A stretch of DNA of 64,000 bases, taken from contig CAVTNM010000008.1 of the NCBI GenBank assembly GCA_963736055.1, positions 1,488,001-1,552,000 on the forward strand, in the 5' to 3' direction. This document shows positions 16,530-24,918 of this stretch, one piece after another. The DNA is from AC-32 sp963736055. Lineage in GTDB: Bacteria; Actinomycetota; Thermoleophilia; Gaiellales; Gaiellaceae. Below the pieces are notes generated by a model, which searched no databases, had not been told where the DNA came from, and saw nothing but the letters and a program-made list of their open reading frames with translations. How positions within the stretch are numbered: position 1 is the first letter of the stretch; each line of letters begins with the position of its first letter. The translations under genes were made by a program, and so were the position numbers.

Positions 16530-18216
16530 GCACGCGCTCGTCGCCGACGCGTCGGGTAAGGCCGTCAGCGTCGAATCGCTCGAGCAGCAGTTGCGCCGTC
16601 CGGCGCGAGACCCCCAGCGCATCGCGGAAGCCGGCCAGGGTGATCGGCGAGAGCGTGTGCAGCGTCTCTCGCCCTCGCTCGTAGAGCCGCTCCGGAACGG
16701 CGAACCCGTCCCCGACGCGCCTCAGCTTCCCCTGAGCCTCGAGAAAGCCGGCGAGGTCGCGGTCTTCGACCGGGACGAGATCCTCTGTGGCGAGCCGCTC
16801 TTCGAGCGCGGCCGCCTCGGCGGCGTGGTCGCCGAGCGTCGGAGCCGCACCCGGCGCATAGGCCTTGCCCCCTCGGCGTTCGACGTGGAGCAGGGGTGCG
16901 ACCGCCGCGGCCCAGGGCTCCGGCGGCAGCAGCTCCGGGAGCGGAAGGCCGGGATCGAGCGGGGCGCTCCTGGCGCGTTCGGCCAGGCGTTCGCGCACCT
17001 GCGCCCGCACTTCCTCGAGCCACTCCGGGGTGAAGAACCAGTCGCCGGCCTGCTGCAGCGAGGCGAGCCCGCGGGCGAGGTCGGCCGGGGGGAGAAGCGC
17101 GCGCGCCTGCAGCGCGGCACCTGTCACGGGCCCGTCCACGCTGGCGCGGACGATCGTCTCCGGATCCCCGCGCTCCAGCAGCTCCAGCCGCTGGGGATCG
17201 AGCTTTCGCGGCGGCGCCGGATCGAGCACGACGCCGCCCCCGACCGTCGTGTCCGCGCGCAGGACGATCCGGTCTCCGCGCGCCGCCAGCACCGGCTCCC
17301 GCAGCCGCAGCTGGGCGTAGCGGCCCACGCGCACGACGCGTGCGGCCACATCGCTCGTGCCGACGTGCACCGTGACCGCCGCAGGGACCGGCTCGAGCTC
17401 CTCGAGCACGACGTCGAGCCGCCAGCTGACCGGGTAGTGCCCGGGCTGGACGAGCGCATCTCCGCGACGGAGCTGCGTGCGGGCCACCCCCGGGAGGTTG
17501 ACCGCCACGCGCTGGCCGGCGTCTGCCTGCTCGACGGGCACGTCGTGCACCTGGACGCTGCGCGCGCGAGTCGACAGCCCCGACGGCTCGATCCGCAAAG
17601 CGTCGCCCGGAGCGATCAAGCCCGACCAGAGCGTCCCCGTGACCACCGTCCCGACCCCGTCGATCGTGAAGGCCCGGTCGACGTACAGCCGAGTCGCTCC
17701 TCCCGACCGATCCTTGTGCTCCAGTGCACGAGCCGCTCGTTCCAGCGCAGCTCTCAGCTCGTCGAGACCGGCACCGGTCTTTGCGCTGACGGCCACCACC
17801 TCGGCCTCCGGCACGAGCTCGCGCGCCTCGGCCAGCGCGAGCTCGACGGCCTCGGCGTCGACCGCGTCGGCCTTCGTGACAGCGACCACTCCGCGCTCGA
17901 TCCCGAGCAGGCGCAGGATCGCCAGGTGCTCGTGCGTCTGCGGGCGCGCGCCTTCCGCCGCGTCGATCACGAGCAGGAAGAGGTCGATCCCGGTCGCGCC
18001 GGCCACCATCGTGCGCACGAAGCGCTCGTGCCCGGGGACGTCGATCACGGAGAGGTGGCGTCCGTCAGGCAGCTCGAGCGGCGCGTAGCCGAGAGCGATC
18101 GAGATCCCGCGCTCCCGCTCCTCGGGCAGCCGGTCGGTGTCCTTGCCGGTCAGCGCTTTCACGAGCCAGGTCTTGCCGTGGTCGATGTGCCCGGCCGTTC
18201 CGACCGTCAGCGCCAT
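16504..18216 (-). CDS. selB: Selenocysteine-specific elongation factor SelB
   Basis: The 570-residue product begins with a GTPase domain: GTAGHIDHGKT (P-loop, residue 7 on), a DVPGHERFVRTMVAGATG switch region and VTKAD. EF-Tu-like domains 2 and 3 follow (FTIDGVGTVVTGTLWSG), then a C-terminal region of winged helices ending in AGFRDALGVSRRTAQLLLERFD. SelB carries Sec-tRNA to the ribosome at recoded UGA codons, using the SECIS hairpin. I start at the ATG at 18216; the open frame upstream only shadows the methyltransferase gene. It overlaps the methyltransferase stop by about 10 bp. Confidence 0.94.
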   Translation of the reverse strand: MALTVGTAGHIDHGKTWLVKALTGKDTDRLPEERERGISIALGYAPLELPDGRHLSVIDVPGHERFVRTMVAGATGIDLFLLVIDAAEGARPQTHEHLAILRLLGIERGVVAVTKADAVDAEAVELALAEARELVPEAEVVAVSAKTGAGLDELRAALERAARALEHKDRSGGATRLYVDRAFTIDGVGTVVTGTLWSGLIAPGDALRIEPSGLSTRARSVQVHDVPVEQADAGQRVAVNLPGVARTQLRRGDALVQPGHYPVSWRLDVVLEELEPVPAAVTVHVGTSDVAARVVRVGRYAQLRLREPVLAARGDRIVLRADTTVGGGVVLDPAPPRKLDPQRLELLERGDPETIVRASVDGPVTGAALQARALLPPADLARGLASLQQAGDWFFTPEWLEEVRAQVRERLAERARSAPLDPGLPLPELLPPEPWAAAVAPLLHVERRGGKAYAPGAAPTLGDHAAEAAALEERLATEDLVPVEDRDLAGFLEAQGKLRRVGDGFAVPERLYERGRETLHTLSPITLAGFRDALGVSRRTAQLLLERFDADGLTRRVGDERVLRRSESRR

Positions 18217-19157
18217 CTGGCCTCGATGAGCCCGTCCCGGATGGTCGTCGCTTCCATTCCTGCGCCGTCGAGCAGCGCTTGCCACTGTGACTCGCTGCGC
18301 TCCCGGCCACCCAGGAGCGTGAGCATGAGCAGGTCCAGCCACTTCGTCCCGTCGGGCTCGTTCCCGGCCGCGACGACGCCGTCGAGGATGACCAGCCTCG
18401 CCGCGGGCAGTGCGGACACGCCGATGGTTCGGAGGATTGCGGTAGCGCTCTCGTCGTCCCAGTCGTGCAGGATCGTCGAGAGGATGTACGCCTCGGCAAC
18501 AGGCACGCGCTCGAAGAAGCTGCCGGCGACGAACTCGATCCGGTCGCCGAGGTCGTCGTCTCGCACGGTCTCTGGCAGGTCGAACACGATTCCGCGCTGC
18601 CTTGGCCTCTCCCGCAGGAACTCGACGAGCAGCGAGCCATTGCCGCCCCCGACGTCGACGATCGTCTCGTCTCCACGCCAGTCGACGGAGGCAAGCCGCT
18701 CGGCCCTGCTCTCGTACCCGTCGACCATCGCGACGTCGAAAGCGGCGCGCTCCGCCGGGTGCTCTCCGAGCCACGACCAGAAGTCGGCGCCGAACGTCTC
18801 CTGGAACGTCGGTCGCCCGCTGGCCGCATCCATCTCGCCCGCGGCGCGGTGCCAAACCCCACCGAACAGGTGTGCGAACGCGCGGTGGCTCGGGTTGCGC
18901 AGCAGCTCGGAGGTCGGAGTGTTCCGGAAGACTCCGGGATCGGTCTCCTCGAACACCCCGTCGCTTGCGAGCGCGCGCAGCAGCCGGTGCAGCGTGTCCG
19001 GCTCGGCGCCGACCTCCTCGGCCAGATCGGTGACGGCGACCGGCCCGTCCGCAAGCGCCTCGGCGATGTCGAGATCCGCGACCTGCCCGAGTGCGCGAGT
19101 CATCAGCGCCCCTCGGTGGAAGTCCCAGAGCACCGTCTCCGGCGAGCGCGAGCTCAT
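18207..19157 (-). CDS. SAM-dependent O-methyltransferase embedded in the sel operon
   Basis: The 316-residue product has an N-terminal winged-helix dimerisation domain (LAEEVGAEPDTLHRLLRALAS) and a class I methyltransferase fold: the SAM loop is VDVGGGNGSLLVEFL near residue 170 and the catalytic-type His lies in STILHDWDDESA. This is the plant-type O-methyltransferase 2 family (hydroxyneurosporene/polyketide methyltransferases). Its ATG overlaps the selA stop (ATGA), and its stop overlaps the selB start, so it is translated within the selA-selB unit. Substrate unknown; a link to selenium chemistry is only a suggestion from context. Confidence 0.86.
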   Translation of the reverse strand: MSSRSPETVLWDFHRGALMTRALGQVADLDIAEALADGPVAVTDLAEEVGAEPDTLHRLLRALASDGVFEETDPGVFRNTPTSELLRNPSHRAFAHLFGGVWHRAAGEMDAASGRPTFQETFGADFWSWLGEHPAERAAFDVAMVDGYESRAERLASVDWRGDETIVDVGGGNGSLLVEFLRERPRQRGIVFDLPETVRDDDLGDRIEFVAGSFFERVPVAEAYILSTILHDWDDESATAILRTIGVSALPAARLVILDGVVAAGNEPDGTKWLDLLMLTLLGGRERSESQWQALLDGAGMEATTIRDGLIEARWR

Positions 19158-20452
19158 GCGCGCGCGTGGGAAACCGCAGCGGCGACCTCGTCGGCCTCCT
19201 CGTCGTCGAGGGTGCGGCAATCGAGCAGGAGCCGCCCGTCGCGGAGAATGCCGATCACGGGTGGGTCGGTCTCGCGCAGCTTCGGCGCCAGCTCTTCTTC
19301 GACGGCGCAGGCGTAGCTCGGCAGCTCGCTGAGCGGCAGCGCCCCGCCGCCCACGCGGCCGACCGTCTCCTCGACCTCGCCTCCGACGGCGGCGGCGAGC
19401 CGCCCGGCCCGCGCGCGCACCGCCTCAGGCGGCTCGTTCAGCATCCGGAGCACCGGCACCTCCCGCAGCGCCCGCGCCGGATCGAGGTACAGCCCGAGCG
19501 TCCCCTCGAGCGCGGCCAGCGTGAGCTTGTCCGCCCGCAGGGCCCGCTGGAGCGGGTGCCGTCTCAGGGCCTCGACCAGGTCTGCCCGGCCCACCACGAT
19601 CCCGGCCTGCGGGCCGCCGAGGAGCTTGTCGCCCGAAAAGCACACGAGATCGGCGCCGACGGCCAGGCTCTCCTTCGCCGACGGCTCGTCCTCGAGGTGG
19701 ACGAGCACGCCCGAGCCGAGGTCGTCGACGAGCGGCAGGCCGTGGCGCCGCGCCACCGCAGCGAGCTCTTTGACGGACGGCTGCTCGGCGAACCCGACGA
19801 CGCGGAAGTTCGACTGGTGCACGCGCAGGAGCACCGCGGTTTCCGGGCCGATGGCCCGCTCGTAGTCGGCGGCGCGCGTGCGATTCGTCGTACCCACCTC
19901 GCGCAGCACGGCGCCCGAGCGCGCAAGCACGTCCGGAATCCGGAAGCCGTCTCCGATCTCGATCAGCTCGCCGCGCGAGACGAGCACCTCGCGCCCCTCG
20001 GCGAGCGCAGCCAGCGCGAGCATGACCGCGGCCGCGTTGTTGTTGACGACGAGTGCTCCTTCTGCTCCCGTCAGCCTTCGCAGGATCGCCGCGACGTGAT
20101 CCTGACGCGAGCCACGGGTGCCGGACGAGAGGTCGAGCTCCAGGTTCGAGTAGCCGCGCCCCACCTCGAGAGCCCGGGCGAGCGCGGCCTCGGCGAGCGG
20201 GGCGCGGCCGAGGTTCGTGTGCACGATCACCCCGGTCGCGTTGAGCGCCCGCCGCAAGCTCGGCGTCCGGGCGGCCTCGAGCTCGCGCGCTGCCCGCTCG
20301 GCCAGGTCTCCTGGCTTCCGGCCCGCGGCAATCTCCTCGCGCGCACGCGCGAGAACCGAACGGGCCGCCTCGACGGCCAGCGACGGCGGCGCACCGGCAA
20401 GCCGTGGGTCGCGCGCCAGCTCGTCTACTGAAGGCAGGTCGCGCAGCTGCAT
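19154..20452 (-). CDS. selA: L-seryl-tRNA(Sec) selenium transferase SelA
   Basis: The 432-residue product matches SelA throughout: ALNATGVIVHTNLGRAPL near residue 70, NNNAAAVMLALAALA, and VCFSGDKLLGGPQAG near residue 270, whose Lys binds pyridoxal phosphate. SelA converts Ser-tRNA(Sec) to Sec-tRNA(Sec) using selenophosphate. The selenophosphate synthetase gene (selD) is not in the window. A TAGACT -10 box on the minus strand (20462-20467) ends nine bases before the ATG. First gene of the selA-methyltransferase-selB operon. Confidence 0.95.
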   Translation of the reverse strand: MQLRDLPSVDELARDPRLAGAPPSLAVEAARSVLARAREEIAAGRKPGDLAERAARELEAARTPSLRRALNATGVIVHTNLGRAPLAEAALARALEVGRGYSNLELDLSSGTRGSRQDHVAAILRRLTGAEGALVVNNNAAAVMLALAALAEGREVLVSRGELIEIGDGFRIPDVLARSGAVLREVGTTNRTRAADYERAIGPETAVLLRVHQSNFRVVGFAEQPSVKELAAVARRHGLPLVDDLGSGVLVHLEDEPSAKESLAVGADLVCFSGDKLLGGPQAGIVVGRADLVEALRRHPLQRALRADKLTLAALEGTLGLYLDPARALREVPVLRMLNEPPEAVRARAGRLAAAVGGEVEETVGRVGGGALPLSELPSYACAVEEELAPKLRETDPPVIGILRDGRLLLDCRTLDDEEADEVAAAVSHARA

Positions 20453-20461
20453 CTCCGCCTC

Positions 20462-20491
20462 AGTCTAGGCCGCAGGCCACATGAGTAGACT
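20462..20491. promoter_or_regulatory. Divergent -10 boxes for selA and the 20504 gene
   Basis: TAGACT occurs on the minus strand at 20462-20467 (9 bases before the selA ATG) and on the plus strand at 20486-20491 (12 bases before the ATG at 20504). The same hexamer precedes the H-NOX and adenosine deaminase genes. No clear -35 element is visible for either. Confidence 0.55.
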
Positions 20492-20503
20492 CGTGCGGGG
20501 TCG

Positions 20504-21338
20504 ATGGTGCGAGGAACGGTCACGCGAACATCCCTGGCGGCGCTGTGCGCGCTGTTGGCACTACTCGCGCTCGCCGGCTCCTCAGGAGCGGCCGGTCGAG
20601 CGGGGATCGGCAAGATGAGCGTCACGCCGAACCGCGTCAGCGCGGGCTCCACGAACGAGCTGGTCTTGACGTTCCTGGCCGATTCGGCCGCCTTCTCCGG
20701 CCAGACGATCGTCGACGTCCCGCGCGGCTGGACATCGCCACAGCGGACGAGCCCCGAGGGCAAGGGCTACGTGGAGCTCCAGACCGCCGGCTGCTCGAGC
20801 ACGACGCGCATCACGGGGATCGTCGGCCGGCGCATCGCGATCGCGACGGCGTGCGGGCGGCGCCACTTCTTCCGGCTGCTCTACCACCGCGCGTCGGCTC
20901 CGCTGCTTGCGGCCGACGGCTACATCTTCCTCACCCAGACCAAGCCTGCGGGCACGAGCAAGGGCAAGAAGAAGGTGCTCTTCAAGCCTCTCGGGCCGAG
21001 GAAGCAGCCGGTGGTGCGAGTGCGCGGAGCGCGCGATCTCGAGCCTGTTCATGACGGTGACGAGCATCGCCACCCCGGGAGTCCCGTTCGGCGCGACCGT
21101 CAGGGCCATCGACCAGTGGGGCAACAACGCCGCCGACTACACCGGAACGATCACCCTCACGAGCACCGATCCCGCAGCGACCCTGCCCGGCCCCTACGCG
21201 TACGGCCCCGCGGACACCGCCCAGCACACCTTCACCGGCATCATCCTCCGAACCCCGGGGACCCAGCGGGTCGTCGCAACCGACTCGACCGGCCACACGA
21301 TCGACAGCGGCTCGATCGCCGTCTCGCCGTTCTCGTAG
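20504..21338 (+). CDS. Exported Ig-like-domain protein (frameshifted)
   Basis: The product starts with a signal peptide (LAALCALLALLALAGSSGAAG) followed by a beta-sandwich region (NRVSAGSTNELVLTFLAD). Reading is lost between about 21018 and 21045; in the next frame it resumes as SSLFMTVTSIATPGVPFGATVRAIDQWGNN, a typical bacterial Ig/filamin-like repeat, and ends IAVSPFS with a stop at 21338. One extra base in that interval explains both halves, giving about 277 residues. It is probably a surface or secreted protein. Its stop abuts the stop of the convergent LOG-family gene. Confidence 0.65.
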
Positions 21339-22037
21339 CTACTGCGCGTCGGCCTTCTCGGGCTCGGCGGGGAGTCCGACGCCGCGCTCCAGGTACGACG
21401 CGAGGATCGTCGCGACCGCGTCGTCGACCGAGTCGGTGACGTGCATCAGGGCGAGGTCCTCGGGCGAGATCATCGCCTCGGCCAGCAGCCGCGCCTTGAT
21501 CCACTCGACCAGCCCCTCCCAGTACGCGCCGTCGAAGAGGACGGCGGGGAAGTGCAGCACCTTTCCGGTCTGGATCAACGTCAGCGACTCGAACAGCTCG
21601 TCGAGGGTGCCGAACCCGCCGGGGAAGATGACGAACCCCTCCGCTGCCTTCACGAACATCGTCTTGCGCACGTAGAAGTGGTCGAACGTGAGCCCGATGT
21701 CGATGTACGGGTTCGAGTACTGCTCGTGCGGGAGCTCGATGTTGAAGCCAACGGAGACCCCGCCCGCCTCGCGCGCGCCCCGGTTCGCCGCCTCCATCAC
21801 GCCCGGCCCGCCCCCGGTGACGACGGCGAAGCCGGCTTCGGCGAGCCTGTGGCCGGTCGCCCGGGCGGCGACGTAGGCGGGATGGCTCTGGGAGACACGA
21901 GCCGAGCCGAAGACCGACACCGCCGGGCCACCGATCCGCTCGACCGCCTCGAACCCTCGGAGGAATTCCTCCCCGATTCGCGCGACGCGGCCGGCCAGGT
22001 CGCCGTCGCGGCGCTCGAGCAGACGCCGGTCTTCCAC
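21339..22037 (-). CDS. LOG-family protein (TIGR00730-like, Rossmann fold)
   Basis: The 232-residue product contains VSVFGSARV, VVTGGGPGVMEAANRGA and FPGGFGTLDELFE; the last is the PGGxGTxxE motif of cytokinin riboside 5'-monophosphate phosphoribohydrolases. In bacteria these enzymes release a base from nucleoside monophosphates, and many are mis-named lysine decarboxylases. The start GTG follows the TAA of the M50 protease gene with no gap (TAAGTG), so the two are co-translated. Confidence 0.88.
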   Translation of the reverse strand: MEDRRLLERRDGDLAGRVARIGEEFLRGFEAVERIGGPAVSVFGSARVSQSHPAYVAARATGHRLAEAGFAVVTGGGPGVMEAANRGAREAGGVSVGFNIELPHEQYSNPYIDIGLTFDHFYVRKTMFVKAAEGFVIFPGGFGTLDELFESLTLIQTGKVLHFPAVLFDGAYWEGLVEWIKARLLAEAMISPEDLALMHVTDSVDDAVATILASYLERGVGLPAEPEKADAQ

Positions 22038-22853
22038 TTAGAAGTTTCGCGGCACGTGCGTTTCGTGCATGCCGAAGACGAGCAGGGCGGCGAGCCCGAA
22101 GTAGAGCAGCCCCATGATCAGCCGCCGGTGCGGCTCGACGCGGTAGTAGGCCTGGAGCGCCGGGAGCCCTCGCATCTTCCAGCGATGCCAGGTCTCGTTC
22201 GCCGCGACGAGCAGGATCAGGATCAGGATCGGGTTCGGCCTGAGGATCACCAGCCCGAGCAGCCCGAGCACGCCGATCAGCCACATCGCGGGATGGATCG
22301 CCGCGACGATCCGCCCGCCGTCGAGCGGGCTCACCGGCAGCAGGTTGAACAGGTTGATGAAGAAACCGAGGAAGGCGAGCGCCTTCAGGTGCTGCGAGTC
22401 GTACGCGACTCCGGCGAGGTAGATGACGGCGGCGCCGGCGGTCCCGAGCAGCGGCCCGGCGATCCCCACGCGTGCCTCGCGCCACGCGTCCTGGGGCATC
22501 TGCTTCATGGTGATCATCGCGCCGAGGAACGGGATGAACATCGGAGCCGAGACCGGCAGCCCCTGGCGCCGCGCCTCGATGACGTGCCCCATCTCGTGGA
22601 CGAACAGCAGCACGATCAGCCCGATCCCGAACCACCAGCCGCCGATCCAGACGTAGATCGCGGCCGAGACGAACATCGAGAACAGGAACTTGAACTTGAG
22701 CAGCACGACCCCGAACTTGGCGAGGAAGGCGCCGAGCCCGACGATCGGGGCCCAGAGCTTGCGCAGGAAGATCTTCCAGCCCGGTTCGGGATGGATGGGC
22801 TCGTAGTCGCGAAAATCGGGCTCGAGCTCAGGCCTGGGCGAGAGCTGGCTCAC
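22038..22853 (-). CDS. Site-2 protease family membrane metalloprotease (M50)
   Basis: The 271-residue product has the zinc motif FVHEMGHVIEA within the second hydrophobic region, and FNLLPVSPLDGGRI carries the third ligand Asp. About six membrane helices are visible. Such proteases cut proteins inside the membrane, for example anti-sigma factors. I start at the GTG at 22853 because a TACGAT -10 box (22860-22865, minus strand) ends six bases before it; the longer frame to 23300 only shadows the collagen-like gene. First gene of a two-gene operon with the LOG-family gene. Confidence 0.87.
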   Translation of the reverse strand: MSQLSPRPELEPDFRDYEPIHPEPGWKIFLRKLWAPIVGLGAFLAKFGVVLLKFKFLFSMFVSAAIYVWIGGWWFGIGLIVLLFVHEMGHVIEARRQGLPVSAPMFIPFLGAMITMKQMPQDAWREARVGIAGPLLGTAGAAVIYLAGVAYDSQHLKALAFLGFFINLFNLLPVSPLDGGRIVAAIHPAMWLIGVLGLLGLVILRPNPILILILLVAANETWHRWKMRGLPALQAYYRVEPHRRLIMGLLYFGLAALLVFGMHETHVPRNF

Positions 22854-22959
22854 GGACTCATCGTAGCTACGGAAGAACGCGACGCCGGGTGCCGTCCTAT
22901 GAGCGGGAGAGAATCGACGCCGTCGGGGCTCACCCGCCAACCAGAAAGGACGAATCGCC

Positions 22960-23544
22960 ATGGTGAATGGCTTTGGACGCTTCTTGCGTCGTAACGCAAT
23001 TGCGCTCCTGGCGCTGTTCCTCGCGCTCGGGGGGACGACGTACGCAGCGTCGAGCACGCTGATCGGAAGGAACACGGTCGCCTCGCCGCAGGTCGTCAAC
23101 GGGTCGCTGAAGGCGAAGGACCTGAGCAAGGCAGCACGGAAGACACTCAAGGGCAACCGCGGCCTTCGTGGTCTCCCGGGATCGGCCGGCGCGGCCGGCC
23201 CGACAGGCCCGAAGGGTGCGACCGGTGTGCAAGGGCCTTCAGGCGCGACGAACGTCGTCGTGCGACGGATCGACGTCACTGCGGCAGCAACGGCCGTCAC
23301 TCCCGCAACTGCGCCGTGTCATGCCGGTGAGCGAGCTACCGGTGGCGGTGCGCTCCTGAGCGGCGTCTTCGACACCGGAACCGGAGCGAACAGCGGCCTG
23401 ACGGTTCGCTCGTATCCATCTGTCGGAAACAGTGAGACCTCTGCCAACGAGGGAGTCGTGCCAACGTCGTGGACAGTGCGGTATTACAACCCAACCGCCA
23501 GTGCGAAGACGCTGGAAGTCTTCGCCGTCTGCTCGTCGCCGTAA
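22960..23544 (+). CDS. Exported protein with collagen-like Gly-X-Y segment
   Basis: The 194-residue product begins with a leader containing NAIALLALFLALGGTTYAAS, a start I associate with large families of exported proteins in Thermoleophilia. A short helical linker (SLKAKDLSKAARKTL) leads to a run of about 12 Gly-X-Y triplets (GLRGLPGSAGAAGPTGPKG and following) at residues about 72-105. A C-terminal beta-rich domain holds two Cys. AAAGGA precedes the ATG. It probably forms trimers outside the cell. A hairpin follows the stop codon. Confidence 0.78.
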   Translation: MVNGFGRFLRRNAIALLALFLALGGTTYAASSTLIGRNTVASPQVVNGSLKAKDLSKAARKTLKGNRGLRGLPGSAGAAGPTGPKGATGVQGPSGATNVVVRRIDVTAAATAVTPATAPCHAGERATGGGALLSGVFDTGTGANSGLTVRSYPSVGNSETSANEGVVPTSWTVRYYNPTASAKTLEVFAVCSSP

Positions 23545-23559
23545 CCACGATCTGACGCT

Positions 23560-23589
23560 GGGGGTCGGGTCGCTCGAGGCCTGACCCCC
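23560..23589 (+). terminator. Hairpin after the collagen-like gene
   Basis: GGGGGTCGGG and CCTGACCCCC pair over 10 bp with one G-T wobble and a loop of 10 bases. It begins 15 bp after the stop. No T run follows, so the terminator function is inferred from position. Confidence 0.5.
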
Positions 23590-23649
23590 GGGGTCGCCTC
23601 CCCCGAGCGGGGGTGCTCGATCGAGGGATAGGAGCCGATAGCTCCGGGC

Positions 23650-24918
23650 ATGAGCGCCGTCGCCCGGGCGCTCGCTGCGGCAGCCGCAGTCGCCTGCGTC
23701 TTCGCGCCGAGCGCAACCTCAGCTTCGCGCCCCGCCCTGCGGCAGGTCGTCGCCTACCGCTCCGCGGCCCAGCTCACCGCGCTCGAGCGCGCCGGTGTCC
23801 GTGTCGTCCGCCGGCTCCCGGCTCTGCGCAGCGCCGTCGTCGAGACATCACGGCCTCTCGGCGCCCGCCCGGTACTTCGCCATACCTTCGCCGTCGACGA
23901 GCCCGCGCTCTCCCAGACCTACCTCCCGGGCGTCGCCTGGGAGTGGCAGTGGGACGCCGCGAACATGGCGGCGGTCCCGGACTGGGCAGTGCACGCAGCC
24001 TCCGGCGTGACGATTGCTGTGATCGACAGCGGCGCCGACCTGCGCGCCCCCGACCTCGCCGACAAGAGTCCGGCCACGTGGAGCGTCTTCGGCCGCTCGC
24101 ACGCGGTGCGCGACCGGCTCGGCCACGGCACGTTCGTCTCCTCGCTCGCCGCCGGCTCGGTCGAGAACGGCGTCGGCATCTCGGGGTTCGGCGGCGACGC
24201 GAAGCTCCTCGTCGTCCAGGCGATCGACGCCGAGGGCTACATCACCGACGTCGACGAGGCGGCCGCGATCGTCTACGCCGTCAAGCACGGCGCGCGGATC
24301 GTCAACCTCAGCATCGGCGGCACGGAGACCTCTCCCATCGAGCGGCGCGCGCTCCGCTGGGCGGCCGCCCGGGGCGTGCTCGTGGTCGCCGCGGCCGGGA
24401 ACGACTACGACGAGGGCAATCCCGTCGAATACCCGGCGGCGCTGCTCCAGCCCCTCGGCTCGCGCGGCCAGGGCGGGATCGGCCTCTCAGTGGGCGCCAC
24501 GTCGATGGACGGGACCAGGGCGCCGTTCTCGAACACCGGTTCCTATCTCTCGCTCGCGGCGCCGGGCTCCAACGTCTTCGCGGCCGAGTCCCGTGACAGC
24601 GACTGGCAGCGCGCCGACCTGCCCTGGCAGTCGCCGGGGTTCTACGGCTGGGCGAGCGGAACCTCGTTCGCGGCACCACAGGTGGCGGGCGTGGCGGCGC
24701 TCGTGTGGGGAGCGAACCCGCTTCTGACGGCTCGGCAGGTCGCCCTCGTGATCAAGCGGAGCGCCAGCGGCGCGGGCTGGGGCCCGGAGCTCGGCTGGGG
24801 TCGCCTCGACGCAGGAGCGGCGGTGCAGCTCGCGCTGCAGACGAGGGGCGGGGTGCTCCGACCAAGCGTCGGGCTAGCTCACGAGCCCCGGCCCAGCCAC
24901 TCCTCGCCGCCCTCGTAG
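23650..24918 (+). CDS. Secreted subtilisin-like serine protease (S8)
   Basis: The 422-residue product has a signal peptide (ALAAAAAVACVFAPSATSA), an inhibitor-like propeptide region (VVAYRSAAQLTALERAG), then the subtilase triad: Asp in AVIDSGADLRAPD (about residue 125), His in LGHGTFVSSLAAG and Ser in SGTSFAAPQVAGVAAL (about residue 340). The oxyanion Asn sits in VVAAAGNDYDEG. No membrane anchor follows the catalytic domain. The last 40 bp overlap the convergent MoaD-MoaE gene, and its Pro/Ser-rich tail comes from that overlap. Confidence 0.9.
   Translation: MSAVARALAAAAAVACVFAPSATSASRPALRQVVAYRSAAQLTALERAGVRVVRRLPALRSAVVETSRPLGARPVLRHTFAVDEPALSQTYLPGVAWEWQWDAANMAAVPDWAVHAASGVTIAVIDSGADLRAPDLADKSPATWSVFGRSHAVRDRLGHGTFVSSLAAGSVENGVGISGFGGDAKLLVVQAIDAEGYITDVDEAAAIVYAVKHGARIVNLSIGGTETSPIERRALRWAAARGVLVVAAAGNDYDEGNPVEYPAALLQPLGSRGQGGIGLSVGATSMDGTRAPFSNTGSYLSLAAPGSNVFAAESRDSDWQRADLPWQSPGFYGWASGTSFAAPQVAGVAALVWGANPLLTARQVALVIKRSASGAGWGPELGWGRLDAGAAVQLALQTRGGVLRPSVGLAHEPRPSHSSPPS

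Noticed and set aside
16591..19332. 913-codon plus-strand frame across selB, the methyltransferase and selA
   Set aside because: Spans three well-supported genes on the other strand; its Arg-rich translation matches no protein type I know.
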